DNA from: Hwanghaeella sp.
GTDB lineage: Bacteria > Pseudomonadota > Alphaproteobacteria > UBA8366 > Aestuariispiraceae
Assembly: GCA_028282025.1 (NCBI GenBank)
Contig: JANQIT010000018.1
Coordinates: 1 to 32,704, forward strand
Direction: 5' to 3'
DNA length: 32,704 nt
Numbering within the stretch: the stretch's first letter is position 1; each line of letters begins with the position of its first letter. Below, one piece after another: positions 25,603 to 32,704 of this stretch. The notes beneath the pieces are model-generated. The model was not told the origin of the DNA and ran no database searches. It saw only the letters and a program-made list of their open reading frames with translations. The translations under genes and the position numbers were made by a program.

Positions 25603-26577
25603 ATGCGCTACCGCGCCGTGATGATCGACGAAGGGTATGAAAGCTATGAGACGGAAGCCCGCCTGCTGGCGGAAGCCGGATGCAGCTTTCAGGAAGTGCC
25701 GTGCGACTACGACCCGGCGCGCATTCTGGCGGCCGTTGCGGGGGCGGACGCGGTGCTGCTGCGCGAGGCCCCGTTGCCGCGTACCGCCATTGCAGCAATG
25801 GCACAGGGCAAGGCCATCGTCCGCTACGGTGCGGGCGTGGACAATGTCGACCTGGACGCCGCGCGCGAACGGGGAATAAAAGTCGCCAACGTGCCGGACT
25901 ATGGTGTCGAAGAAGTCAGCGACCAGGCGCTTGCCTTGCTGATGGCCGTGGCACGCCGGGTCCAAACCCGCGACAGCGATGTTCGGCACGGCGCCTGGAA
26001 CATCGCCCGCAAGGAACCGATGTACAGGATCGCCGGCAGGACACTGGGGATCTGCGGCTATGGCCGGATCGGCCGGGCTTTCCACAGGAAGGCCGCCGGC
26101 CTGGGCTTCGCCCGCACTTTGATTCACGATCCATATCTGGCGAACGTCCCCGCCGGCGCGGAACCCGTCGATCTGGACAGGCTGTGCCGGGAGGCGGACA
26201 TCATTTCCCTGCACATGCCGTTGACGCCGGAAACCCGGCATATGATCAACGGCGCGCGGCTAGCCGCGATGCCGAAGAACGGCATCCTCATCAACGTCTC
26301 GCGCGGCGGCCTGATCGACGAGGATGCGCTGGCCGCCGCGCTCGCCGACAGGTCCCTGTTCGGCGCCGGACTAGACGTTTTCGAGCAAGAACCGCCCGAC
26401 CTCTCCCACCCCCTTTTCCAACAGCCCGGCGTCGCGGTCAGCGACCATACAGGATGGTATTCCGAGGAATCGGTCGCCGACCTGCAACGCAAGGCGGTCG
26501 AAGAGGTGGTCCGCATTCTAGAGGGTGAGGAACCGCTGAACTGGGTCAACCGCTGGACGGAGAAAGCCGCATCATGA
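25603..26577 (+). CDS. CtBP-like D-2-hydroxyacid dehydrogenase
   Basis: A 324-residue NAD-dependent 2-hydroxyacid dehydrogenase of the C-terminal-binding-protein type. The NAD motif is GICGYGRIGRAFH. Catalytic Arg is in VSRGGLID, Glu in DVFEQEPP, and His in VSDHTGWYS. Such enzymes interconvert 2-keto and D-2-hydroxy acids. ATG 25603 has GGAAAC upstream; ATG 25591 is an alternative. Its stop overlaps the next start (ATGA, 26574-26577), so it is coupled to the SDR. Divergent from the GntR regulator. Confidence 0.88.
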   Translation: MRYRAVMIDEGYESYETEARLLAEAGCSFQEVPCDYDPARILAAVAGADAVLLREAPLPRTAIAAMAQGKAIVRYGAGVDNVDLDAARERGIKVANVPDYGVEEVSDQALALLMAVARRVQTRDSDVRHGAWNIARKEPMYRIAGRTLGICGYGRIGRAFHRKAAGLGFARTLIHDPYLANVPAGAEPVDLDRLCREADIISLHMPLTPETRHMINGARLAAMPKNGILINVSRGGLIDEDALAAALADRSLFGAGLDVFEQEPPDLSHPLFQQPGVAVSDHTGWYSEESVADLQRKAVEEVVRILEGEEPLNWVNRWTEKAAS

Positions 26578-27290
26578 CCGACAAGAAACACGCCCTGATC
26601 ACCGGGGGCACCCGGGGAATAGGTTTCGCCATCGCCCGCGCCTTCATCGAAGCCGGGTATACGGTGACCGGCACGGGGGTCACGGAAGAGGAAGTCGCCG
26701 GCTGCGAGACGCCGGACGGCATGCGCAAGGCGGTCCTGGACGTTACCGACCGGGCGCAGATCGACGCGCTTGTCGCCGAACAGCCGCGCATCGACGCGCT
26801 GGTGAACTGCGCCGGCATGATCGCCCGCAACGGGGCGGAATTCGATCCGGACACCTTCGCGAAGGTGATCGACGTGAACCTGAACGGGACACTGCGCATG
26901 TGCGTGGCCGCGAAGGAAAAACTGGCGGCGTCCGGTCAGGGTGCGGTCGTCAATACCGCGTCCATGTTAAGCTTCTTCGGCAGCGCCTTCGTTCCCGCCT
27001 ACTCCGCCAGCAAGGGCGGCGTGGCGCAATTGACCAAATCGCTGGGCAACGCCTGGGCCCGGGACGGGATCCGGGTGAATGCGATTGCGCCGGGCTGGAT
27101 CGAAACCGACCTGACCCGCTCGCTGGTCGATGATGCGGACCGCAGCGCCGGTCTTGTGGGCCGCACCCCGATGGGGCGCTGGGGCCAGCCGGAAGATATG
27201 GCCGGCACCGTACTGTACCTTTGTTCCGACGCCGCCGCATTTGTGACCGGTGCGGTGATTCCCATAGACGGCGGCTATCTGGCGGCCTAA
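26574..27290 (+). CDS. SDR-family oxidoreductase
   Basis: A 238-residue classical SDR. The cofactor loop is TGGTRGIG (residues 11-18), NCAG is conserved, the catalytic Ser lies in NTASMLS, and the Tyr-Lys pair is in YSASKGG. The C-terminal GAVIPIDGGYL is typical. It probably interconverts a hydroxyl and a keto group on an intermediate shared with the upstream 2-hydroxyacid dehydrogenase. The overlap with that gene shows operon membership. Confidence 0.9.
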   Translation: MTDKKHALITGGTRGIGFAIARAFIEAGYTVTGTGVTEEEVAGCETPDGMRKAVLDVTDRAQIDALVAEQPRIDALVNCAGMIARNGAEFDPDTFAKVIDVNLNGTLRMCVAAKEKLAASGQGAVVNTASMLSFFGSAFVPAYSASKGGVAQLTKSLGNAWARDGIRVNAIAPGWIETDLTRSLVDDADRSAGLVGRTPMGRWGQPEDMAGTVLYLCSDAAAFVTGAVIPIDGGYLAA

Positions 27291-27326
27291 CTCACTATTC
27301 AAGACACTCTGTGGAGGGACCACATC

Positions 27327-27839
27327 ATGCCTTTGGATTACACCGCCCTGAAAGAGGGCACGACCACGCACACGCTTTCCCCCGGCGAGATCGTCGAAGT
27401 CGCGGTGCCGGAAGACGAGCGCATCTGGGTGCCGCAGGCGCCCAACGTCTGGTTCCGGCCTTTGTTCCTGAACACGCTGCAGGGCCAGTGGTGCAACCTG
27501 CTGCGGGTGAAAAAGGCCGGCGTTCTGTCGCGCCATCTGCATCCCGCCCCGGTGCACGGCTTCGTCATCAAGGGCAAATGGTACTACAAGGAGCATGACT
27601 GGGTCGCCACCGAAGGCGCCTATGTCTTCGAGCCCCCGGGCGAAACCCATACGCTGGTCGTTCCCGACGATGTCGAGGAGATGATCACCTTCTTCAACAT
27701 CTCCGGCTGCATGTACTATGTCGATGAAGACGGGAACCACACCGGCTATGAAGATGTGTTCACCAAGATCGACATGTGCCGCAAGCACTATGAAGAAGTC
27801 GGCCTGGGTGCGGATTACGTGGATCAGTTCATCCGTTAG
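27327..27839 (+). CDS. cupin of the 2,4'-dihydroxyacetophenone dioxygenase type
   Basis: A 170-residue single-domain cupin. Predicted metal ligands are in RHLHPAPVHGF (His70, His72, His77) and PGETHTL (Glu106, His108). GKWYYKEHDWVATEGAYVFEPPGETHT is characteristic of the DAD-like cupin family. DAD cleaves a C-C bond next to a carbonyl with iron and oxygen, so a related ring or keto substrate is plausible; members often have unknown substrates. The ATG has GGAGGG 10 bases upstream. Third gene of the operon started by the CtBP-like gene. Confidence 0.85.
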   Translation: MPLDYTALKEGTTTHTLSPGEIVEVAVPEDERIWVPQAPNVWFRPLFLNTLQGQWCNLLRVKKAGVLSRHLHPAPVHGFVIKGKWYYKEHDWVATEGAYVFEPPGETHTLVVPDDVEEMITFFNISGCMYYVDEDGNHTGYEDVFTKIDMCRKHYEEVGLGADYVDQFIR

Positions 27840-27852
27840 GGTCGACGATAGC

Positions 27853-27887
27853 GGCCCTAGTTGTAACTATCTACCAAGCCTAGGGCC
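27853..27887 (-). other. 8-bp inverted repeat overlapping the KAP gene stop
   Basis: GGCCCTAG (27853-27860) and CTAGGGCC (27880-27887) are perfect inverted copies with a 19-nt loop. The left arm contains the KAP stop codon (27857-27859). It may end transcripts from both convergent genes, but no T-run follows. Confidence 0.4.
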
Positions 27888-29893
27888 TTCTCGACTGCTA
27901 TGACGTTAAGAGGGTCGTATAAGTTTCTGCTTTTCAAAACTTGAAATGCCACTGACTTGAACCATTCTGGATCAACGATAGCCTCGAACGTACTCTGATC
28001 GACCATATAGCCCGCACCATAGAAAAGTAGCACAAAGCGAAGAACCTTTTCATTTGTATCGAGGAGATCTTGCGCACGCGTTCGGCACACTGCATCCCAT
28101 TTTCCCACATCTCTAATGACAAGGATGCCGCTTAGATCGACTTGGTGCAAAAGCCAATCGCTATTTAGGTGATTGGCTATGAGCGCATGTGAAAGCTCTT
28201 CAGCCGCAGAGATCACTTCGGCTTCCTTTAATAAGCTGAACCGATTTGTTCTAGGTGACCAATTGAACAATCCGTAATTTTGAAAGTGATCACGCAAGAC
28301 GATTGGGCCGAACGCATTCAGCGAATGAGTGAGAAGCTCGGAAACAAGTGACCTTCTATCGATTGGATTCAAGCTGTCTGATGCAAGCAGAGTCAAAATA
28401 CAACCGCTCAATCCCCGAAAAATTGAATGCCGCATATCTGGCTTGTGTAATGGGATGAGATTCAGAACTTGCAGTGCCTTGCTACAATCGAGCCAGAAAT
28501 CGGCTTCAAGAACCTCTCCCGTCTCTCTTGCCATTATCTGCAAACGGTCTACGAAGCTCGCAGCTTTGTCATCGGAAATTGCATCTGAAATATATGCGAC
28601 TCGTTTTTCTTTAACAGCGCGAATGATCTTCAACATTTCGCGCCTGGGTATTGCGTCTTTGACCAAATCGAGACGCAGCAACGTCAAAAAAGGACGCCGG
28701 TAGCACAGATAGTCGCCATCGCGATCCCGCGCCGGTGTCTCTTCAGAGAAAACTGGAAAGAGAAATGACAAAACGCGTTTGTACTTCAAAATATCAGGAA
28801 TATCTGGAAAGTAACGTTCCAAGACAACTTCTGGGGTATCTCGGCTAAGTCCAAAACGATTCGAAAACGCAGATACCTCTATTGGGTCTTCGCAAACCGC
28901 TTCTCCTATGAAGCTGAGACGCTGGACAACATGTGGAGACACAACCGCTAAAACGGAATACGCAAGAATATCAACCCAATACACCTCATCAGCGACGATT
29001 CGATGGTATGCGAGGAAAGTTTCACGCACTCGAACTAAGTCTCTTGGTGACTTCAGGTAATCATCAAAGACAAAGCCTGCTAATTCCAAGAACCTAGCGT
29101 CTTGGCGCCAGTCTATTGATAGTCTTTCCTTACTCGCCAACTCATCAAAACTATCCTCCAAGAATCTTAAACGTTCACTTTTGCTTACGCTCGGGAGCGG
29201 GATCTGGATACTTACGAGTTTCTCGAGGAAGGCCCGCCCCTTTTTTTCGTCATTGTTACCCACCGCACGTGCAGCGTGATTGATATCGAATGCTAGGAGA
29301 TACGAGACGCTTGGGAAGTCAGCTATTGCCCTAACGAGCTGCACTACTTTCCTAACTTCCTCATCGTCTATGCGATCAAGTTCATCGAGTATGATAACAA
29401 TGGGCGCGTCAATCTCGGCTATAAGTTTCTCAACTTTCGACTTTTGCTCGTAGATGCTCTTTTCCCGCTCCCATGGCCAGGTAAATAGTCGAACCAGCGC
29501 ACTCAGTATCTTGCCAAACCCAGGTACGTATATATCTGCAGCTGAACCTAGGGCATTCGCATAGTTGTGCAGGGATTTTACAAGCTTTTTTCCTACTCGC
29601 TTAAACCGCCCATCCTTTTGAATACTCGAAGCTAGCTCGATGAAGAACCGTCGGATTAGATCATCCTGGCCCGTCACCAACCACGGTTCATGTTTGAGGA
29701 GAATTAGAGGATTTTCGGCACCAAACTCACTAAGCGACTTCTTCACCAAATCTACGACAAACGTTTTCCCACTACCCCATGGTCCAACGAGTGCCACGAC
29801 ATGTCCCGTCGATCGGCCGCTATCTTTGTCGATCAAAACACTCACGAGGCGGTTCGCAAAACTTCCGCGATCCAAAAGGTCTTCGTTTTCCAT
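27857..29893 (-). CDS. KAP-family P-loop NTPase
   Basis: A 678-residue STAND-related NTPase of the KAP group. Walker A is GPWGSGKT (37-44), Walker B is IVIILDELDR (165-174), and a sensor-like FDINHAARAV follows. A hydrophobic stretch at about 118-140 (ADIYVPGFGKILSALVRLFTW) sits between the two Walker motifs, where KAP proteins often carry membrane-inserting segments. The C-terminal 400 residues are mostly helical with no domain I recognise. KAP NTPases occur on plasmids and genomic islands and in some phage-defence loci; the role here is unknown. AT-rich composition and codon use unlike neighbours indicate transfer. No clear ribosome binding site before ATG 29893. Confidence 0.85.
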   Translation of the reverse strand: MENEDLLDRGSFANRLVSVLIDKDSGRSTGHVVALVGPWGSGKTFVVDLVKKSLSEFGAENPLILLKHEPWLVTGQDDLIRRFFIELASSIQKDGRFKRVGKKLVKSLHNYANALGSAADIYVPGFGKILSALVRLFTWPWEREKSIYEQKSKVEKLIAEIDAPIVIILDELDRIDDEEVRKVVQLVRAIADFPSVSYLLAFDINHAARAVGNNDEKKGRAFLEKLVSIQIPLPSVSKSERLRFLEDSFDELASKERLSIDWRQDARFLELAGFVFDDYLKSPRDLVRVRETFLAYHRIVADEVYWVDILAYSVLAVVSPHVVQRLSFIGEAVCEDPIEVSAFSNRFGLSRDTPEVVLERYFPDIPDILKYKRVLSFLFPVFSEETPARDRDGDYLCYRRPFLTLLRLDLVKDAIPRREMLKIIRAVKEKRVAYISDAISDDKAASFVDRLQIMARETGEVLEADFWLDCSKALQVLNLIPLHKPDMRHSIFRGLSGCILTLLASDSLNPIDRRSLVSELLTHSLNAFGPIVLRDHFQNYGLFNWSPRTNRFSLLKEAEVISAAEELSHALIANHLNSDWLLHQVDLSGILVIRDVGKWDAVCRTRAQDLLDTNEKVLRFVLLFYGAGYMVDQSTFEAIVDPEWFKSVAFQVLKSRNLYDPLNVIAVEKALGLVDSYN

Positions 29894-29932
29894 CGGCGAG
29901 TTAGGGATTTAGTAGCAATTGTGACTCACTAA

Positions 29933-29961
29933 ACTGTACGCCTGTCCTTCTGAATTACCAA
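29933..29961 (-). promoter_or_regulatory. possible KAP gene promoter
   Basis: Minus-strand TTGGTA (29961-29956), 17 bp, TACAGT (29938-29933). A near-palindrome GTGACTCAC (29921-29929) lies between it and the start and could be an operator. Weak, based only on hexamer likeness and spacing. Confidence 0.35.
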
Positions 29962-30013
29962 TGATAGTTTACGGCTTCTTCAAAATAACTATTCCGAGAA
30001 TTTCGATAAGAGA

Positions 30014-30076
30014 GTGGGCAACGAGGCAAATTGGTATGAACATTCGATTTTTGTACCGCAAAGCCTCGTTTCCCAC
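30014..30076. other. 63-nt long stem-loop upstream of the KAP gene
   Basis: GTGGGCAACGAGGC (30014-30027) and GCCTCGTTTCCCAC (30063-30076) pair at 13 of 14 positions (mismatch C30019/T30071). Inside, GGTA (30033-30036) pairs with TACC (30054-30057), with flanking TT/AA. No protein-coding frame explains it. It could be a structured RNA, a recombination end, or a regulatory hairpin. Confidence 0.8.
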
Positions 30077-30139
30077 ACTTAGTTGGGTTCGAAAAGCGGG
30101 GCCGCACAGCAGGCACTACTCGGCCTGAGTGCAGACAAC

Positions 30140-30157
30140 GCGGATCTTTTTATCCGC
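30140..30157. other. small hairpin at the islet's right edge
   Basis: GCGGAT (30140-30145) and ATCCGC (30152-30157) with a CTTTTT loop, about 27 bp from the M24 gene stop. It might end minus-strand transcription from the M24 gene, but the T-run is in the loop. Confidence 0.35.
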
Positions 30158-30183
30158 TGACCACGCCTCAAGGCCCTCGCGCC

Positions 30184-31365
30184 CTAGCCCGGCACCACGA
30201 ACAGTTCTCTTGGGGCCCGGGTCAGATACTCGGGGCCCTGTTCCGTGGTCAGGACCATGTCCCCGATGGCCGCGCCGCCTTCCCCGGGAATGAAGAAATT
30301 GGGATGCAGTTCGAAGACCATCTCCGGTTCCACCGGCGTGTCGGCGGGCGGCGGGGGCGCAACCTTGTCATACGGGTGCCGGAAACACTGGGAAATCGCC
30401 AATTCGTCATAAGAATGGCCCAGCCCGTGCGCCAGGCGGAATTGCAGCGGCGCATCGACATCGATTTCCGGAAACCCGGCTTGGAACACCCGGTCCGCGG
30501 CCAATTGCAGATCGGCTAGCCCCCTGCCGGTCTGCGCCGCCTCCAACGCACCCCGCTGCATCGCACACACAGTATCATGAAACCGCAGATCGCGGTCGCC
30601 GGGTTCTCCGATCACACCCATTCGGATCGCGTGCCCGTAGCAACCGTCGACCGTCAGGGCCGTGCCGAACAACACTTGGTCGCCCGCCGCCGGCGCGGCA
30701 TCGCATTCGGCCCGGTAATAGCGCGGATAATCCGCCTTGGCGGCGATTGTCAGCCATGTTTGGCAGTGATCCGCGCCGTTCAGCACCGCCTCATGCTCCA
30801 GACGCCGTTGAATTTTCCACCCCGGCTCCCGCGTGCGCAAGGCCGGGATCAGGCTCTCCATCAAACGGTCGGACAGCGCGGCGGCCTTTCTGTGCGAGGC
30901 GATTTCTTCCGGTTCCTTGGTCATGCGCTGCCGGTCCAACGCGTCCGTCAGGTCCACCGGCTCTCTCGATAGGCCGGCCCCCACCGCGCGGCCCAGCCAG
31001 ACGGGCGCTTGATCCAATCCGACCCCGCCCCAAGCGCCGCCGCACAGCGTCTCAAGAGCCGCGGCGACCGTCTCCGGCGTTTGCGTATGGTGCGCCCGCA
31101 GGGAGGGATCGATGCTATCCGGCACGAAAGTCTGAAAGAAATTGGGCGTCAGAAGGTCCACATCTCCACCGCACGACATCAACGCCAGCGCCCAGAAATG
31201 AACCCCGTCCCAGCCGGTCAGATACCGCAGCGCCCCGTGGCTCGCATCGCCATAGCTGAGCCCCGATCCGTGACCGAAGACGACGATCCCCTCCAGGCCC
31301 CTTTCGCCGGCTTCTCTCAGCAGCTTCGCGCGGCGTTCGGTCTGACGTTCCCACAAATCCCGCAT
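30184..31365 (-). CDS. M24-family creatinase-like protein
   Basis: A 393-residue protein with an N-terminal creatinase-like domain (about 1-145) and a C-terminal pita-bread domain (about 150-393) of the Xaa-Pro peptidase family. Canonical metal ligands are mostly missing. The two Asp positions fall in VLFGTALTVDGCYGHAIRM, as Gly/Thr and His245; the last Glu is Gly368. His313 (AHGLGH) and Glu352 (FELHPNF) remain. Creatinase also works without metal, so a hydrolase of a small amidino or amide compound is more likely than a peptidase. It follows the cupin gene by 6 bp. Possible relatives include ectoine hydrolase-like enzymes. Confidence 0.82.
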   Translation of the reverse strand: MRDLWERQTERRAKLLREAGERGLEGIVVFGHGSGLSYGDASHGALRYLTGWDGVHFWALALMSCGGDVDLLTPNFFQTFVPDSIDPSLRAHHTQTPETVAAALETLCGGAWGGVGLDQAPVWLGRAVGAGLSREPVDLTDALDRQRMTKEPEEIASHRKAAALSDRLMESLIPALRTREPGWKIQRRLEHEAVLNGADHCQTWLTIAAKADYPRYYRAECDAAPAAGDQVLFGTALTVDGCYGHAIRMGVIGEPGDRDLRFHDTVCAMQRGALEAAQTGRGLADLQLAADRVFQAGFPEIDVDAPLQFRLAHGLGHSYDELAISQCFRHPYDKVAPPPPADTPVEPEMVFELHPNFFIPGEGGAAIGDMVLTTEQGPEYLTRAPRELFVVPG

Positions 31366-31371
31366 CGATCT

Positions 31372-31998
31372 CTACCGCGCGTCCTCTATCTCGAAAGCAT
31401 CCTCCAGCTTGAATCGCAGCGCAGCGCCCGTCTCCAGATCGTACTCCATGCGCTCTCCCTGGTGGGGGAAACCCATGCCGTAGAGATGAAGATGCAGGAG
31501 GGGCCGGTCGGAGACGGCGTGGATCGAGTGGATTCCATCAGGCAGCAGCGAGACGCCCGCGCCAGGCGCAACGGTCAATTCGCCCGCCTGCCGTACCGTG
31601 CCGCCCTCCGGCACATAGAGCCGGTGCAGTTCCTCCCCCTCCACGGCAACGACGATAGCCCAGGAGCCGCCATGATTGTGCGGGCGGGTCGCCTGGCCGG
31701 GCAGGCCGGAGTTGACGTAAAGCGCATTGGCCCCGTTCTCGTCCTCATGGATCAGGAAGGTACGCTCCATCGCGCCGTCTTCCGGCAGCGGGAAATCCTC
31801 GCGCGGGAACAGATGCGCCTGGGCGGCAAGACGCATCAGGCTCTGCTTGGCGCGCTCTATCGACGGAACGGCGACGCCGCCCGCCAGATGCTGTTTGATC
31901 TCGGCAATCGTCGCGGCAACCGCCTTCCGGCGTGCATTCTGTCTTTCCATCCCGCCCCCTATCCGGTGCTTGTACGAATCCGGAAACAGGGTATCCAT
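31372..31998 (-). CDS. cysteine dioxygenase-like cupin
   Basis: A 208-residue protein with a cupin fold resembling the CDO type I family. Metal ligands are predicted in RPHNHGGSW (two His) and HSIHAVSDRPLLHLHLYG. After an N-terminal helical region, GANALYVNSGLPGQATRPHNHGG, VEGEELHRLYVP and LTVAPGAGVSLLPDGIHSIH follow in order. Likely an iron thiol dioxygenase or a related small-molecule enzyme. I chose ATG 31998 with AAGGA 7 bases upstream; ATG 31950 with AGGGGCGGG is possible. First gene of a pair with the M24 gene and divergent from the IlvD/Edd gene. Confidence 0.8.
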   Translation of the reverse strand: MDTLFPDSYKHRIGGGMERQNARRKAVAATIAEIKQHLAGGVAVPSIERAKQSLMRLAAQAHLFPREDFPLPEDGAMERTFLIHEDENGANALYVNSGLPGQATRPHNHGGSWAIVVAVEGEELHRLYVPEGGTVRQAGELTVAPGAGVSLLPDGIHSIHAVSDRPLLHLHLYGMGFPHQGERMEYDLETGAALRFKLEDAFEIEDAR

Positions 31999-32066
31999 AT
32001 CGTGTCCTTGCCGCCAGCGGGCGGTTGGGTAATTGTTGGACATAAAAACAAGGTACGGGGGACAAA

Positions 32067-32704
32067 ATGGCGGGACCGAAGACACCGAAGAAGCTGCGCA
32101 GCCAGGAATGGTGGGACAATCCGGACAATCCCGGCATGACCGCGCTGTATCTGGAACGGTATCTCAACTACGGCCTGACCCGCGAGGAACTGCAATCCGG
32201 CAAGCCGATCATCGGCATCGCCCAGACCGGCAGCGATCTAAGCCCCTGTAACCGGCACCATCTGGATCTGGCCCAACGCACGCGCGAGGCGATCCGCGAG
32301 GCGGGCGGGGTCTGTTTCGAATTTCCCGTTCATCCGATCCAGGAAACCGGCAAGCGACCGACGGCGGCGCTGGACCGGAACCTCGCCTATCTGGGGTTGG
32401 TCGAACTGCTCTATGGCTATCCCATCGACGGCGTCGTGCTGACGACGGGCTGCGACAAGACGACGCCGGCCTGCCTGATGGCGGCGGCGACGCTGAATAT
32501 TCCGGCCATCGTCCTCAGCGGCGGGCCGATGCTGGACGGCTATCACCGGGGACAGGAACTGGTCGGCTCCGGCACCGCGATCTGGCAGGCGCGCAAGGAT
32601 GTGAGCGCAGGCAAGATCGACGAAGAGGAATTCATGCAGATCGCCGCGGCCAGCGCGCCATCCGTCGGACACTGCAACACCATGGGAACCGCATCCTCCA
32701 TGAA
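32067..32704 (+). CDS. IlvD/Edd-family sugar-acid dehydratase, 5' part
   Basis: The first 212 residues of a dehydratase of the dihydroxy-acid/phosphogluconate dehydratase family, running off the window. The three Cys ligands of the iron-sulfur cluster appear as Cys61 (SPCNRHH), Cys129 (TGCDKTTPA) and Cys203 ([10 protein letters not shown]). Lys131 after Cys129 is the usual carbamylated metal-binding residue. The N-terminus [28 protein letters not shown] matches arabonate/xylonate-type dehydratases more than IlvD itself. It removes water from a sugar acid to give a 2-keto-3-deoxy acid. GGGGGA lies before the ATG. Substrate cannot be fixed from this part. Confidence 0.88.
   Translation, partial: MAGPKTPKKLRSQEWWDNPDNPGMTALYLERYLNYGLTREELQSGKPIIGIAQTGSDLSPCNRHHLDLAQRTREAIREAGGVCFEFPVHPIQETGKRPTAALDRNLAYLGLVELLYGYPIDGVVLTTGCDKTTPACLMAAATLNIPAIVLSGGPMLDGYHRGQELVGSGTAIWQARKDVSAGKIDEEEFMQIAAASAPSVGHCNTMGTASSM

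Larger units (their letters stand above)
27840..30183. other. AT-rich islet carrying a KAP NTPase gene
   Basis: Counts in two sampled 60-base lines (28201 and 28561) give 48% and 40% GC, against about 63% in a sampled line of the neighbouring operon. The low-GC stretch starts right after the cupin stop and ends just before the M24 gene stop. It lies between two 3' ends, a common neutral insertion point. No integrase, transposase or tRNA gene is visible in it. Confidence 0.8.

Noticed and set aside
30061-30100. Possible tRNA from a GGGTTCGAAAA T-loop-like string
   Set aside because: No acceptor, anticodon or D arms can be drawn around it. The preceding bases belong to the long stem-loop.
27854-30187. 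GCCCTAG at both islet ends (27854-27860 and 30181-30187) as a target-site duplication
   Set aside because: Only 7 bp, and both copies include TAG stop codons, so chance is a sufficient explanation without an empty-site comparison.

Overview
The window looks like a chromosomal segment of an alphaproteobacterium, probably of the Rhodospirillales type. The evidence is high GC coding sequence, a MipZ-type division-site ATPase (an alphaproteobacterial hallmark), a bacterial type A RNase P RNA, and many transporter and dehydrogenase genes typical of marine or soil heterotrophs. Species cannot be named from the sequence alone.

Layout. (1) 82-3942, minus strand: a choline-type ABC importer (binding protein, permease, ATPase) followed by a HAD phosphatase; four 19-bp tandem repeats fill the ATPase/phosphatase junction. 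(2) 4056-7734, minus: galU, ugd and a phosphoglucomutase/phosphomannomutase, giving a route from glucose-6-phosphate to UDP-glucuronate for surface polysaccharide. (3) 7911-9774, minus: a TerB/J-domain protein, an N-acetylmuramoyl-L-alanine amidase and rnpB, whose predicted promoter lies inside the end of the amidase gene. (4) 9875-12604: a DUF3750-like membrane-anchored protein, mipZ on the plus strand, and a convergent cheZ-like gene. (5) 12764-16565: an EF-G-like GTPase with a strong terminator, divergent from a VWA-domain protein and a membrane-anchored J-domain protein. (6) 16638-20492: a GcvR-like double ACT protein, a PQQ-dependent sugar dehydrogenase family protein, and a minus-strand trio (SDR, MDR reductase, Mpo1-like). 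(7) 20927-27839: a complete TRAP transporter (P, Q, M), a small unknown gene, a GntR/FCD repressor, and a divergent operon of a CtBP-like 2-hydroxyacid dehydrogenase, an SDR and a DAD-type cupin. This is probably one uptake and catabolism module for an unidentified organic acid. (8) 27840-30183: an AT-rich islet with one large KAP-family P-loop NTPase gene and a long stem-loop upstream of it, placed between the 3' ends of two ordinary metabolic genes. (9) 30184-32704: a creatinase-like M24 protein, a CDO-like cupin, and the start of an IlvD/Edd dehydratase that runs off the window.

The best candidate for something undescribed is the KAP NTPase islet with its stem-loop. It is visibly foreign in base composition and looks like a solitary accessory (possibly defence) gene. 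That role is inference only.
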